A stretch of DNA of 64,000 nucleotides from an uncultured Marinoscillum sp. (GCA_902626505.1 CACOFQ010000004.1:51333-115332); one strand, 5' to 3'; positions 1 through 10,846 are shown, counted from the first letter of the stretch. The notes: generated by a model not told the origin, from the letters alone. A program made the numbers and translations.

Positions 1-769
1 CTACACAAGCTCCAACGGGATCAATTCTATCATCATATGACTCAACACAAATTTTAGCTCTTTCACCTGGTTCTCTTACAACCTTTTTTATTGTTATTAA
101 GCCATCACTAATTTCTGGGACTTCATTTTCAAAAAGTTTTTCAAGAAAAACTGGACTAGTTCTTGAAAGCGTAATTTTTGGATTTCCTCTAAACATTTCA
201 ACACTAGAAATTACTCCACGTAATGTATCTCCTTTTCTATACTTGTCCTTGTAAATTTGTTCATTTCTTGGGAGAGAAATTTCATTACCCTCACCATCTA
301 CTAATAATACTTCTCTGCTTAGTATTTGATAAATTTCGCCAGATATAATTTCACCAACTAAATCGTCATATTTGCTAATTATTACTTCTTTTTCTAAATC
401 TTTTACCCTTTGGATTAAAGTTTGTTTTGCTAAAATAACAGCTCTTCTACCAAAATCTTCAATTTTAATTTCTTCTGCAACCTCGTCACCAACTTCAAAA
501 TCTTTTTCGATTTTTTTAGCATCAGATAATTTTATCTTATCAAAATCCCATATATCTTCAGAGTTATCATCAACTATTTCTCTAAATCTCATTATTTCTA
601 AATCACCTTTATCTGCATTAATTACAATATCAAAATTTTCATCATGTTCAAATCTTTTTTTAATCATTGCTCTAAAAACGTCCTGCAAAATTCTGATCAT
701 TGTAGGTCTATCAACGTTCTTTTGCTTAGCAAATTCTGTGAAAGTTTGTATTAGTACTTTTGTTTCCAT
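1..769 (-). CDS. nusA: Transcription termination/antitermination factor NusA (N-terminal part; C-terminus off the window)
   Basis: Reverse-strand reading frame from ATG at 769: METKVLIQTFTEFAKQKNVDRPTMIRILQDVFRAMIKKRFEHDENFDIVINADKGDLEI..., then NusA S1-domain-like sequence; open to the window edge. Confidence 0.93.
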   Translation of the reverse strand, partial: METKVLIQTFTEFAKQKNVDRPTMIRILQDVFRAMIKKRFEHDENFDIVINADKGDLEIMRFREIVDDNSEDIWDFDKIKLSDAKKIEKDFEVGDEVAEEIKIEDFGRRAVILAKQTLIQRVKDLEKEVIISKYDDLVGEIISGEIYQILSREVLLVDGEGNEISLPRNEQIYKDKYRKGDTLRGVISSVEMFRGNPKITLSRTSPVFLEKLFENEVPEISDGLITIKKVVREPGERAKICVESYDDRIDPVGACV

Positions 770-779
770 AATATTTTTC

Positions 780-804
780 AAAAAAAATGGGGACAAATGT
801 CCCC
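780..804 (-). terminator. Intrinsic-terminator-like hairpin in the nusA leader
   Basis: Minus strand GGGGAC-ATTT-GTCCCC then A and T8; lies between the predicted promoter and the nusA ATG. Confidence 0.6.
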
Positions 805-825
805 GCTTCCAATTAAATTAGTACG

Positions 826-856
826 CAAACTTAACTTTTTTTAAGTAGAAGACAAA
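826..856 (-). promoter_or_regulatory. Bacteroidetes-type promoter for nusA (TTTG-N19-TAAGTTTG)
   Basis: Minus strand TTTG (853-856), 19-nt spacer, TAAGTTTG (826-833), matching the TTTG/TAnnTTTG consensus. Confidence 0.6.
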
Positions 857-884
857 TTTTGATATAAAAAAGGTACAAATAATA

Positions 885-2345
885 ATGAGTGATTCTTTAA
901 TGCTTTTTAATTCACTTGGTAAAAAAAAGGAAGTTTTTTTTACAAATAAAAAAAAGGAAGTTTCTATGTATGTGTGTGGCCCAACAGTATATGACTTATT
1001 ACATATTGGCAATTTTAGAGGTCCAATTTTTTTTAATTTCTTTAGGAATTTTTTAGAGTATAAAGGATATAAAGTAATATACGTTTATAACTATACGGAC
1101 ATAGATGATAAAATAATAAATAGATCTAGTGAAGAAAATATTTCAACTTATGAACTTTCAGAAAAATATATAAATGAATTTGAAAGTGATTATGCCTCTC
1201 TAAAAATCAAAAAACCATCTTTTACTCCAAAATGCACTGATCATATAGATGATATAATTGATTTTATAAATGATTTAATTGAAAAAGGTTATGCTTATGT
1301 TTCTTCCAATAGCGTATTTTTTTCAATCCAAAAATTTAAAAGGTATGGAAAACTATCTGGAAAAAACACGGAAGACTTACTTGCAGGTCATAGGGTAAAT
1401 GTAAATGATAAAAAAGAAAATCCGTTAGATTTTGTTTTATGGAAACCATCATCAGGCAATGATCCAGGATGGGATTCTCCATGGGGATTTGGTAGGCCAG
1501 GATGGCATATAGAATGCTCTGCTATGTCTAGTAAATTACTTGGAGATCAAATAGATATACATGGTGGTGGTGTTGACTTGCTTTTCCCTCATCACGAAAA
1601 CGAAATTGCCCAATCAGAGTGCAGAAGCTCATGTACCTTTGCAAATTTTTGGGTACATAATAATTTAATAAATTTTGATAATCAAAAAATGTCTAAGTCT
1701 TTAGGGAATATTATTAAAGGTAGAGATTTCATACGTGATTATAATCCTGAAATATTTAAGTTTTTAATATTGAGCGTTCATTATAGGTCAATACTAAATT
1801 TTAATAAGAAAATCATTGATCAGACAATTGGGAATCTTATTAAAATTTATTCGGCTCTTCAACTGGCAAATACTATTATGTCTTCTGATTTAAATATCAA
1901 AGTTGATGTTAATTATAAAAATGAATTCATAAAATATAACAAAAAAATAGATGCTTTTTTAAATAATGATTTAAATACACCTGGTGTTTTTGGAGTTCTT
2001 TTTGATGTAATTAGAAAGTTTAATTTATTATCTGTTAACAAAAAAATAACTAGTGAAATTAAATTTTTTGTTGATAGCTTTTTGAAGTTAATTGATAAAG
2101 TTGGAACATTAATGGGTTTGTTTAATGAATCAAAATCTGATTTTATTATGGAACTTAATTTGCTTTTATTAAAATCTAAATCAATTACATTAATAGATAT
2201 TGAAAATCAAATTGACTTTAGGAATAAAGCTAGAGAATCAAAAAATTATGTTCTATCTGATAAGTTAAGAGATGAATTATTAGATAGAGGTATAGAATTA
2301 AAAGATAATCCTGACGGAACTACAAATTGGTCAGTAAAAATTTAG
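885..2345 (+). CDS. cysS: Cysteinyl-tRNA synthetase
   Basis: MYVCGPTVYDLLHIGNFRG, HGGGVDLLFPHHENEIAQSE, KMSKSLGN class I aaRS motifs. Confidence 0.96.
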   Translation: MSDSLMLFNSLGKKKEVFFTNKKKEVSMYVCGPTVYDLLHIGNFRGPIFFNFFRNFLEYKGYKVIYVYNYTDIDDKIINRSSEENISTYELSEKYINEFESDYASLKIKKPSFTPKCTDHIDDIIDFINDLIEKGYAYVSSNSVFFSIQKFKRYGKLSGKNTEDLLAGHRVNVNDKKENPLDFVLWKPSSGNDPGWDSPWGFGRPGWHIECSAMSSKLLGDQIDIHGGGVDLLFPHHENEIAQSECRSSCTFANFWVHNNLINFDNQKMSKSLGNIIKGRDFIRDYNPEIFKFLILSVHYRSILNFNKKIIDQTIGNLIKIYSALQLANTIMSSDLNIKVDVNYKNEFIKYNKKIDAFLNNDLNTPGVFGVLFDVIRKFNLLSVNKKITSEIKFFVDSFLKLIDKVGTLMGLFNESKSDFIMELNLLLLKSKSITLIDIENQIDFRNKARESKNYVLSDKLRDELLDRGIELKDNPDGTTNWSVKI

Positions 2346-2905
2346 ACTCCTTCAGCTACTACTTCATTTACTTCTGGAATAAATCTTTTTAATAGCTTTT
2401 CTATTCCTCCTTTTAAAGTAATCATGGACGAAGGACATCCGCTACATGCACCTTGAAGAGACACTTTGACGACACCTTTATTAAATGATTCAAATTGAAT
2501 TGCTCCTCCATCTTGTTCTACTGCAGGTTTTATATATTCGTCTAATATTTCAATTATTTTATTATCTATTTCTTTATTAGATGATTTAATATTTTCTTTT
2601 TTATGATTTATTTCCACAACTGGCTTTCCTTCATCTAAATATTTTTTTATAAAATTTTTTAATTCTAATTTTATAGCATCCCAATGTACTTGATTGTTTT
2701 TTGTTATAGTTATAAAATTGCTCATTATAAAAACTCTTTCAACATAATCAAAATCAAATAGTTTTTTTGCAATTTCAGAGTCGGTAGCACTGTCAGCATC
2801 TGGATAATCTCTTATTATTTTATCTTTCAGAAGCATTTTATTTGCAACAAATTTTAATGAATTTGGATTAGGGTTAGCTTCTAAATATATACTTACGTTA
2901 TTCAT
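2342..2905 (-). CDS. NifU/Nfu-like Fe-S scaffold protein (start moved to internal Met)
   Basis: MNNVSIYLEANPNPNSLKFVANK (Nfu_N-like) and C-terminal VEQDGGAIQFES..GACSGCPSS with CxxC. The 2968 start would run well into the upstream gene. Confidence 0.88.
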   Translation of the reverse strand: MNNVSIYLEANPNPNSLKFVANKMLLKDKIIRDYPDADSATDSEIAKKLFDFDYVERVFIMSNFITITKNNQVHWDAIKLELKNFIKKYLDEGKPVVEINHKKENIKSSNKEIDNKIIEILDEYIKPAVEQDGGAIQFESFNKGVVKVSLQGACSGCPSSMITLKGGIEKLLKRFIPEVNEVVAEGV

Positions 2906-4187
2906 CTTTAATAAATTTAATCTTTTCTCCTTCAGTTGATGCAACCACACTTGCAACAGTTGCATCACCTGTTACATTTACAACCGTTCTTAACATATCT
3001 AATGGCCTGTCAATTGCTATGATTAATGCTAAACCTTGCGGGTCAATACCTATTGCTCCAAGAACAATTACCAACATAATTAAACCAGCACCTGGTACAG
3101 CAGCAGCACCTATCGAAGATAAAGTTGCAGTTAAGACAATTGCAACTTGATCAACTAAAGTGAGGTCTTGACCAAAAGCTTGTGCAATAAAAACAGCAGA
3201 TATAGCTTGATGAATACTTGTTCCGTCCATATTAATTGTTGCACCTAAAGGGCACACAAAGCTTGTTACTTCATCTGATACATTTAAATTTTTTTCAACT
3301 CTTTTCATAGTTAATGGCAAAGTGGCTGCACTTGAGCTTGTAGAGAAAGCAAGCATTTGTGCTGGAAATATCGCTTTTAAAAATTTACTTAAAGGGACAC
3401 CGGTGTATGAATATATAATCAATGGATAAAATATAAAAACCATAAAGGTTAATCCAATAATAACAGTCAAGGCATAATATAATAATGGTGTTAATGTAGT
3501 AATAATATTATTTGGATCATCACCAGCTAAATCAACAATTAATCCTGCTAAAAGAGCAAATACTCCAATTGGAGCATATTCCATTATAATCTCAACAATT
3601 TTTATAATGATTTCATTTAGTCCATCAAATGCTTTTTTAATTGAGTTGGTTTTTGATGGAGAGGATAAAACAAGTGCAATACCAAATAAAACAGCAAAAA
3701 ATATTATTTGAAGCATGTTTTTATTATTGCTTGCTGAATAAAAAAAGTTGTCTGGGACAACATCAATCATCATTTGTAATGGTCCAGAATCTTCGACATT
3801 TTTTGCGCTTGATATTTTCATCGAGGCATCAGAAGCATACTTTTCTTTTAGTTCCAGTGTTTTTTCTTCAGGAAAATACTCTCCTGGCTGCAAAGTGTTA
3901 GCTAAAATTAAGGCTATTACAATAGCTGAAATTGTTGTAAGTACATAAATACCAAAGGTCTTTCCTCCTATTCTCGATAATTTAGAAGTATCTCTTAAAT
4001 TAGAAATTCCTGATACTAATGATACTAAGATTAATGGAACAGCAACTAGCTTTAGCATCTTTACAAATATTGTCCCAAAGGGCATTACCCAATCAGATAT
4101 ATAGTTTCCTATCCCAAGAAAAACAGATGAAACTCCTAGAATTAAACCTAAAATTAAACCTAAAATTATTTTTGAATGAAGAGCCAT
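2898..4187 (-). CDS. Dicarboxylate/amino acid:cation symporter (DAACS/GltP family)
   Basis: AFSTSSSAATLPLTMKRVEKNLNVSDEVTSFVCPLGATINMDGTSIHQ and multiple TM segments. Confidence 0.93.
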   Translation of the reverse strand: MALHSKIILGLILGLILGVSSVFLGIGNYISDWVMPFGTIFVKMLKLVAVPLILVSLVSGISNLRDTSKLSRIGGKTFGIYVLTTISAIVIALILANTLQPGEYFPEEKTLELKEKYASDASMKISSAKNVEDSGPLQMMIDVVPDNFFYSASNNKNMLQIIFFAVLFGIALVLSSPSKTNSIKKAFDGLNEIIIKIVEIIMEYAPIGVFALLAGLIVDLAGDDPNNIITTLTPLLYYALTVIIGLTFMVFIFYPLIIYSYTGVPLSKFLKAIFPAQMLAFSTSSSAATLPLTMKRVEKNLNVSDEVTSFVCPLGATINMDGTSIHQAISAVFIAQAFGQDLTLVDQVAIVLTATLSSIGAAAVPGAGLIMLVIVLGAIGIDPQGLALIIAIDRPLDMLRTVVNVTGDATVASVVASTEGEKIKFIKDE

Positions 4188-4189
4188 AC

Positions 4190-5257
4190 TTACTTATTAC
4201 TTTGCAAATATAAATCAACTAAAACATTTGCAGCCATCGATTCAACTATTGGAACTGCTCTAGGTACAACACATGGATCATGTCTGCCTTTTCCCTTTAC
4301 TACAATTTCTTTTTTTTCACAATCAATACTATTCTGATCTTTCATGATTGTTGAAACCGGCTTAAATGCAACATTAAAATAAATGTCTTCACCGTTACTT
4401 ATTCCACCTTGTATTCCACCAGAAAAATTTGTTTTGGTCGATACTTTATTATTGATTATACGAAATTGATCATTATGCTCAGATCCAAACATATCTGTCC
4501 CTTTAAATCCACTACCATATTCAAATCCTTTTACAGCGTTGATAGATAACATTGCTTTACCTAATTCTGCATGAAGCTTTGAAAATATAGGTTCTCCAAT
4601 TCCAACTGGACAACCAGAAACCACACATGTAATTACCCCTCCAACCGTATCTCTATTTTTTCTTGTGTTATCAATCAATGAAATAAACTTTTTTGCCATT
4701 TCATCATCAGGGCATCTTACAATATTATTTTCTATGTTCTCAAAATTTAGCTCTTTATATCTTTTTTTTAATTCTAATTTTCCAACTTTTGAAACATATG
4801 CATGTATCTCTATACCTATATTAGCTAATATTTTTTTAGATATTGCTCCGGCAGCTACCCAATTTGCAGTTTCTCTTGCAGAGCTTCTTCCTCCACCTCT
4901 GTGATCTCTATTTTTATATTTTTTATGGTATGTATAATCGGCATGTGATGGTCTAAATGATTTTGCAATATGATCATAATCACTACTTTTTTGATCTTTG
5001 TTATTTATAATCAAACTAATTGGGGCACCTGTTGTTTTACCTTTAAAAATGCCTGAAAGAATTTCAATTAAATCATTTTCTTTTCTTTGAGTAGTAATTT
5101 TAGATTGTCCTGGTTTTCTTCTTTCTAATTCATTTTGAATTTCATTCTTATCAATTTCTATTCCAGAGGGGCAACCATCAATTATTACACCTATAGCTTT
5201 TCCGTGTGACTCCCCATAAGTTGAAATTTTAAAAAGTTTCCCAAATGAATTACTCAT
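4190..5257 (-). CDS. aroC: Chorismate synthase
   Basis: [67 protein letters not shown]. Confidence 0.96.
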   Translation of the reverse strand: MSNSFGKLFKISTYGESHGKAIGVIIDGCPSGIEIDKNEIQNELERRKPGQSKITTQRKENDLIEILSGIFKGKTTGAPISLIINNKDQKSSDYDHIAKSFRPSHADYTYHKKYKNRDHRGGGRSSARETANWVAAGAISKKILANIGIEIHAYVSKVGKLELKKRYKELNFENIENNIVRCPDDEMAKKFISLIDNTRKNRDTVGGVITCVVSGCPVGIGEPIFSKLHAELGKAMLSINAVKGFEYGSGFKGTDMFGSEHNDQFRIINNKVSTKTNFSGGIQGGISNGEDIYFNVAFKPVSTIMKDQNSIDCEKKEIVVKGKGRHDPCVVPRAVPIVESMAANVLVDLYLQSNK

Positions 5258-6707
5258 ATTTTCTATATATTAAGAAAAAGCTAAATACAATAAATAAAGT
5301 TAAAGTAATAATATTTAGTATTTGAGTTATATCTTCCTGTTTTTTTATGTTTTCTAGTTGATTATCATTATAATTTAATAAATCTAATATGTCATTTTCT
5401 TTTTTATCAATTAAACTTTTAATTGTTTTGCTTTCTCCTTTTACATTTAAATTTATACTTGATTTAAGTGTGTCATATTTTTTTTTATATGGATCAAAAT
5501 ATATCCATTGGATTTTATTTGATAAATCATAATTTCCTGGTTCTGAAGGAACAGCATAATAATTAAACTTCTTTGAACCAAATACTTTGCCTTTTTCTCT
5601 CTGGATATTTTGTTGTGAGTTTGGAGGGTAAAAGTCAATTGTAGAAATTTCTATTTTAGGTTCATTTATTGCTGAAATGTTTCCTTCGCCAAATATTTCA
5701 AAATCATAATTTAAGCTTTCCCCAGTACTTATAGTTTTCAAATCTATCTTTTCTTTCATTCTATATTTACCAACTGAAATATTTTCTTGTAGTGGGTGAG
5801 GAGGTAAATTTTTAATTGATACTGATAATGGCTTAGAATAAAATTTTTCAAAATCTTCAATTTTGTTTCTGCCAAAAAAAGAGGGTCTTTTAGAAATTTT
5901 ATATTTTATAAGTTCTAATTCTAAAATTGGAAAGTTAATTTTCTCGTTATTTAACGGATAATAAGTTGCCTCAAATATTTTATACTGATTATACCTTTTA
6001 TTATTTAATACAACTGGTATACTACTTATATTCTCAATATTAAAATTCTCCTCCCAACAATTAGCTGGTTTTATCTTCTTAATTATCTCAGTTAGTTGTT
6101 TTCCAAGCTCATAAAATCTCATATCAGCAACATTATTCTCACTTACAAAGAATGACAAGGTAGTATTAAATCCTTCACCAACATATACGCTTTCTTTATC
6201 TGTTGATAAATTTAGAAATGCATCTGCCTCTATCTCATAAAATTCTTCATTATTTCTATCAAAGAAGTTATCAAAAGGGTCATCAAAGGGATCAAAAAAA
6301 TTATTAAATGGAGATTGTTTAGGGTCATCATATGAATTATCAACTTCAATTAATTTTCCATTAACATTAATATTTCGACCATTTACATTAATTGTAAAAC
6401 TTTCAATATCAAAGGTTCCAATTTCTGTTGAGATATAATTTTGAATAATACTTTGAGAGCTTGACATCTTACCATTTATAAAATTAGTTGAGCTTGAAGA
6501 TGATATCCCAGACTTTCTAAAGCCTTTAATTTCAGGGAATGGTCCATAATTTTTTATTTGTTCATTATTAACAGTTATTGTAATTTTTAAGGTATTTCCA
6601 ATGGATATTTTTTCAGGTGAAATATCTATTTTCACATTTTGCGAAAATGTAAGATATGGTACCTGAAAAATTAAAATGATAAAACAGAAAGAATAAGCTA
6701 ATTTCAT
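5250..6707 (-). CDS. BatD-like protein (aerotolerance family), signal peptide plus C-terminal TM
   Basis: [60 protein letters not shown]; BatD-like architecture. Confidence 0.85.
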   Translation of the reverse strand: MKLAYSFCFIILIFQVPYLTFSQNVKIDISPEKISIGNTLKITITVNNEQIKNYGPFPEIKGFRKSGISSSSSTNFINGKMSSSQSIIQNYISTEIGTFDIESFTINVNGRNINVNGKLIEVDNSYDDPKQSPFNNFFDPFDDPFDNFFDRNNEEFYEIEADAFLNLSTDKESVYVGEGFNTTLSFFVSENNVADMRFYELGKQLTEIIKKIKPANCWEENFNIENISSIPVVLNNKRYNQYKIFEATYYPLNNEKINFPILELELIKYKISKRPSFFGRNKIEDFEKFYSKPLSVSIKNLPPHPLQENISVGKYRMKEKIDLKTISTGESLNYDFEIFGEGNISAINEPKIEISTIDFYPPNSQQNIQREKGKVFGSKKFNYYAVPSEPGNYDLSNKIQWIYFDPYKKKYDTLKSSINLNVKGESKTIKSLIDKKENDILDLLNYNDNQLENIKKQEDITQILNIITLTLFIVFSFFLIYRKYE

Positions 6708-6766
6708 TTTTAAATTTAATTAATAGGAAGAATAAGTTTCAAATAAAAAAATTAAAAAAAGTTAAA

Positions 6767-7684
6767 TTAATTTGCGGCTTTTATATTTCTAATAATACCT
6801 TCATATTTAGCTCTCTTAACTGCAGACCCCTCAAATATTTTATTAAATGTTTCTTCAGTTAACTCTATCCAATCTGTTTTTTTTAATGAACTTAATTCAT
6901 TTTTCGGATTAAAACTTTCCTCTTTATGAGGTTTAGAAAATTTATTCCATGGACAAACATCTTGACAAATATCACATCCAAAAATTGTATCATTAAGATT
7001 ATTTTTAAGTTCAGTTGGTATTTCTTTTTTATTTTCAATTGTAAGATAAGAAATGCATTTATTTGCATTTATAATTTGTGCAGATGTTATAGCATCTGTT
7101 GGACAAGCATCTATGCATTTTGTACATTTACCACACCTATTAGCTACTGGAGAGTCATATTCTAAGTCAAGGTCACAAATTATTTCAGCTAAAAAAAAAT
7201 AACTGCCTTTTTTCTCGTTTATAAGTAATGAGTTTTTTCCTATCCATCCTAAACCAGAAAGTTTAGCCCATGCTCTTTCATGAACAGGTGCTGAGTCAAC
7301 AAAAACTCTTCCTTCTACGTCTCCAATTTTTTCTTTAATAGATCTAAAGAGGATTTTTAATTTTTTTTTTATCACCTTATGGTAGTCTTTACCATAAGCA
7401 TACTTTGATATTATAAAATTGTTTTTTTTATCAATATTCTTTTTTGGATAATAATTATAGCTAAGAGATATTATTGATTTAGATCCTGGAACAAGTTTTC
7501 TGGGATCTAACCGTTTATCAAAATTTTTTTCTAAATAATTCATTGACCCTTGAAATCCTTTAGATAACCATTTTTCAAATTTATTTTCTTCTTCATGAAG
7601 GTGTCTTGCCTTTGATATTCCAACACTTGAAAACCCTAAATCTTTTGCTTTATTCTTTATGAATTTGGTATTTTCTTTAATCAT
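6767..7684 (-). CDS. queG: Epoxyqueuosine reductase
   Basis: CGKCTKCIDACPTDAI and GCDICQDVCPWNKF 4Fe-4S motifs; WIGKNSLLI. Confidence 0.94.
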   Translation of the reverse strand: MIKENTKFIKNKAKDLGFSSVGISKARHLHEEENKFEKWLSKGFQGSMNYLEKNFDKRLDPRKLVPGSKSIISLSYNYYPKKNIDKKNNFIISKYAYGKDYHKVIKKKLKILFRSIKEKIGDVEGRVFVDSAPVHERAWAKLSGLGWIGKNSLLINEKKGSYFFLAEIICDLDLEYDSPVANRCGKCTKCIDACPTDAITSAQIINANKCISYLTIENKKEIPTELKNNLNDTIFGCDICQDVCPWNKFSKPHKEESFNPKNELSSLKKTDWIELTEETFNKIFEGSAVKRAKYEGIIRNIKAAN

Positions 7685-8708
7685 TGAATATCTGATTTTG
7701 ATAACCGCCTTTTGGGTCTATTCCTAAATGAGAAAAAGATAATTTTGTAGCCACTCTTCCTTTTTGAGTTCTTTTTATGTAGCCTTTTTGAACAAGAAAA
7801 GGCTCATAAACCTCTTCAATTGTATTTGCTTCTTCACCACAAGCAGTTGCTATTGTTTTTATTCCTACCGGGCCACCATTAAATTTATTTACAATTGCTT
7901 CAATTATTTTATTATCCATTTCATCCAATCCTTTCTTATCAATTTTTAATGCATCAAGGCTTTTCATGGTTATAGTTTTTGTTATATTTCCATCCCCTTC
8001 AACTTCAGCAAAGTCTCTAACTCTTCTTAATAAATTATTTAGTATTCTAGGTGTACCTCTGCTTCTTGTAGAAATTTCATTAGAAGCATTATCTTCAATT
8101 GGTATTTTTAATATTTCTGCAGATCTATTTACTATTTTTTTTAATATTTTTTTATTATAATATTCCAACCTAAAAATTATTGAAAATCTAGATCTAAGCG
8201 GAGCAGATAATAGCCCTGACCTAGTAGTAGCTCCGATCAAAGTAAATGGGTTTAATTTAATTTGAACAGATCTTGCACTTGGACCAGAATCAATCATAAG
8301 ATCAATCTTAAAATCCTCCATAGCTGAATATAAATATTCTTCAATTACTTTATTTAGTCTATGAATTTCATCGATAAATAAAACATCTCCCTCTTCAAGA
8401 TTTGTAAGAATTCCTGCTAAATCACCTGCTTTTTCAAGAACTGGTCCAGATGTCACCTTTAGATTAGTAGCTAATTCGGTAGCAATGATATGTGATAGAG
8501 TAGTTTTTCCAAGACCAGGTGGACCATGAAGTAATACATGGTCAAGAGGTTCGGATCTCTTCTTTGCAGCCTTCACAAATACTTGTATGTTTTTTAAAAT
8601 CTGATCTTGTCCAAAAAAATCATTAAATGATTTTGGTCTAAGAATATTTTCAAATTCTTTATCTTTAGAGTTAGAATTTTTATCTGAATTTAAATAGTCT
8701 TCTCTCAT
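7677..8708 (-). CDS. ruvB: Holliday junction branch migration DNA helicase RuvB
   Basis: LRPKSFNDFFGQDQ, HVLLHGPPGLGKTTLSHI, FIDEIHRLN, GATTRSGLLSAPLRSRF. Confidence 0.97.
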   Translation of the reverse strand: MREDYLNSDKNSNSKDKEFENILRPKSFNDFFGQDQILKNIQVFVKAAKKRSEPLDHVLLHGPPGLGKTTLSHIIATELATNLKVTSGPVLEKAGDLAGILTNLEEGDVLFIDEIHRLNKVIEEYLYSAMEDFKIDLMIDSGPSARSVQIKLNPFTLIGATTRSGLLSAPLRSRFSIIFRLEYYNKKILKKIVNRSAEILKIPIEDNASNEISTRSRGTPRILNNLLRRVRDFAEVEGDGNITKTITMKSLDALKIDKKGLDEMDNKIIEAIVNKFNGGPVGIKTIATACGEEANTIEEVYEPFLVQKGYIKRTQKGRVATKLSFSHLGIDPKGGYQNQIFND

Positions 8709-8735
8709 ACAACAGTTGCTAATTTAATTATTTTT

Positions 8736-9746
8736 ATGCGTCGTATATTAATCTCTTTAATTTTTGTTTTAATCATTATCATTTTTTTTCTTGATAGAAA
8801 AAATTTTAATGAGTATGAAATTTCAGGCAAAACAATGGGATCAATCGATTATAATATTAAATACATATCATATGAAAAAAAAATATTGAAAACAGATCTT
8901 GATTCAATTCTAATTGAATTCAATAAGACATTTTCCACCTACATTCCAAATTCAGAAATTTCTATAATAAACAATTCGATAGGCAAATCAAATGTAAGTA
9001 AAGAATTTGGGGAACTGTTTTCAATTAGTAAATTAATTCATTTACAAACCGATGGAATGTTTGATCCAACAGTTGGACCTTTAGTTAATAAATGGGGTTT
9101 TGGCCCACAGAGTATTGAAACTATACCTACTAAAAATGAAATTGATCAGATTATGCAATTTGTTGGATTTGATAAAATAATTTTTGAAAATGGATATATA
9201 AATAAAAAATTCAAAGAATCTTATATTGATTTCAGCTCTGTTGCAAAGGGATATGCTGTTGACATAATTCATTCGTATATTCAATCCAAAAATATTTTTA
9301 ATTCATATGTTGAGATTGGTGGTGAGGTTAGAGTTAGTGGAAAAAATAAGAATCAAAAAAATTGGGTATTAGGAATAAGAGAACCAAGATTTGACGATAA
9401 GATTGATTTATCTGCAATAGTATCTTTATCTAATATGGCACTTGCCACTTCCGGAAATTATTTAAATAATTATTATGTTGATGATAGTCTTTATTTTCAT
9501 ACTATTAATCCTAAAACTGGTTATCCCGCTTATACAAATATGTTAAGTGCATCTGTATTTTCTGAGACTTGTTTGGTTGCTGATGCTTATGCAACTGCAT
9601 TTATGGCTATGGATTTTAATGAATCAAAAAAAATATTAGAATCATCAAATAACTTGTTAGGATATTTTATTTATTTAGAAAAAGGAGAGATTAAAAGTTA
9701 TATATCTGATAAATTAAAGCCTAATATCACAATAAATCGTAAATAA
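8736..9746 (+). CDS. apbE: FAD:protein FMN transferase (ApbE family)
   Basis: GKTMGSIDYNIKY, FDPTVGPLVNKWGFG, DFSSVAKGYAVD, HTINPKTGYP. Confidence 0.92.
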   Translation: MRRILISLIFVLIIIIFFLDRKNFNEYEISGKTMGSIDYNIKYISYEKKILKTDLDSILIEFNKTFSTYIPNSEISIINNSIGKSNVSKEFGELFSISKLIHLQTDGMFDPTVGPLVNKWGFGPQSIETIPTKNEIDQIMQFVGFDKIIFENGYINKKFKESYIDFSSVAKGYAVDIIHSYIQSKNIFNSYVEIGGEVRVSGKNKNQKNWVLGIREPRFDDKIDLSAIVSLSNMALATSGNYLNNYYVDDSLYFHTINPKTGYPAYTNMLSASVFSETCLVADAYATAFMAMDFNESKKILESSNNLLGYFIYLEKGEIKSYISDKLKPNITINRK

Positions 9747-9823
9747 ACTTAATATTATTAATTTGATAATTTTTTATAAGATCTGTTTTTTTCTAATAGA
9801 ATCATTTTCAAAACATTGGGTAA

Positions 9824-10801
9824 TTATTTTGTGTTTATTTTTATTCTTGTCAAAAACATATCCGATGTCATATATAAATATTCAAATTTTTCATCGAATG
9901 CACAATTTGCAGTTCTTACCTCAGTTCTGATTGTTCCAATGTGATCTCCATTTTCTTTTATAACTAATACTCCACCCGGTCCAGTGGCAAAAATATTCCC
10001 ACTAGGATGGACCTTTAATCCATCAAACAATCCTATATCTTTTTTTGTTAATTCTCTTCCATCAAAAAACACCTCAGGATTATTAACACCATCTTCAGAT
10101 AATTCATACTTCATGATAATTGGATTTTTATTATCTGAATTAGCCACGTATAAAGTTTTTTCATCATTTGAAATACTTATACCATTTGGTCTTGATAGAT
10201 TTTTTATAAGAACTTTAATATCACCATTTGGTGATAACATATATACACCATTAAAAGAAATTTCTTTTAATTTGTCATTATCACCTTCGAGTAATCCGTA
10301 TGGAGGATCTGTAAAAAAAAGATTTCCATTAGAATCATAAACTAAATCATTTGGACTATTGAATAATTTATTATTAAAAGATTTTACTAGAATTGATTTT
10401 TTATTGACATTTAAATTTTCAATTTTAGTAATCATTCTATCTCCATGCATACAAATTATAAGGTCTCCATCAGAATTAATTGTTAGGCCATTAGTTCCTG
10501 CTTTTTTAAGATTGGGTACTTTTCCACTATATCCAATTGGTTTTAAAAAAACACTTAGACCATTTTTTTCATTCCATTTATATATTACATTATTTGGAAC
10601 ATCTGAAAATAAAATGGAGTTCAGCTTTTCAGACCATATTGGACCTTCAGACCACTCAAATCCATTAGCAAGAATTTCTATTTTTGCTTCTGGATGAATT
10701 AGATCATTTATTTCATTAGACAACCTTTCTATAGAACCTAAATGTTTTTCTTGATTAAAATGAAAAAAAGAAAGAAATAATAGTGTTACATTAATTAACA
10801 T
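9824..10801 (-). CDS. SMP-30/gluconolactonase/LRE family protein
   Basis: EWSEGPIWSEKLNSILFSDVPNNVIYKW, FNSPNDLVYDSNGNLFFTDPPYGL, RPNGISISNDEKTLYVANSD. Confidence 0.88.
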   Translation of the reverse strand: MLINVTLLFLSFFHFNQEKHLGSIERLSNEINDLIHPEAKIEILANGFEWSEGPIWSEKLNSILFSDVPNNVIYKWNEKNGLSVFLKPIGYSGKVPNLKKAGTNGLTINSDGDLIICMHGDRMITKIENLNVNKKSILVKSFNNKLFNSPNDLVYDSNGNLFFTDPPYGLLEGDNDKLKEISFNGVYMLSPNGDIKVLIKNLSRPNGISISNDEKTLYVANSDNKNPIIMKYELSEDGVNNPEVFFDGRELTKKDIGLFDGLKVHPSGNIFATGPGGVLVIKENGDHIGTIRTEVRTANCAFDEKFEYLYMTSDMFLTRIKINTK

Positions 10802-10846
10802 CTATTGATTATTATAAATTAGCTTTTTAAAAAGACTAAAGAATAT

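Noticed and set aside
372-821. 149-aa + strand ORF and similar ORFs antisense to nusA, gltP, aroC, htpG, hsdR, gcvP and others
   Set aside because: Antisense shadows of well-supported genes with low-complexity Ser/Phe/Ile-rich translations and no recognisable domains.
2906-2968. Longer N-terminus of the Nfu-like ORF
   Set aside because: It would overlap the coding end of the symporter gene, and the family-like sequence starts at MNNVSIYLEANPNP (2905).
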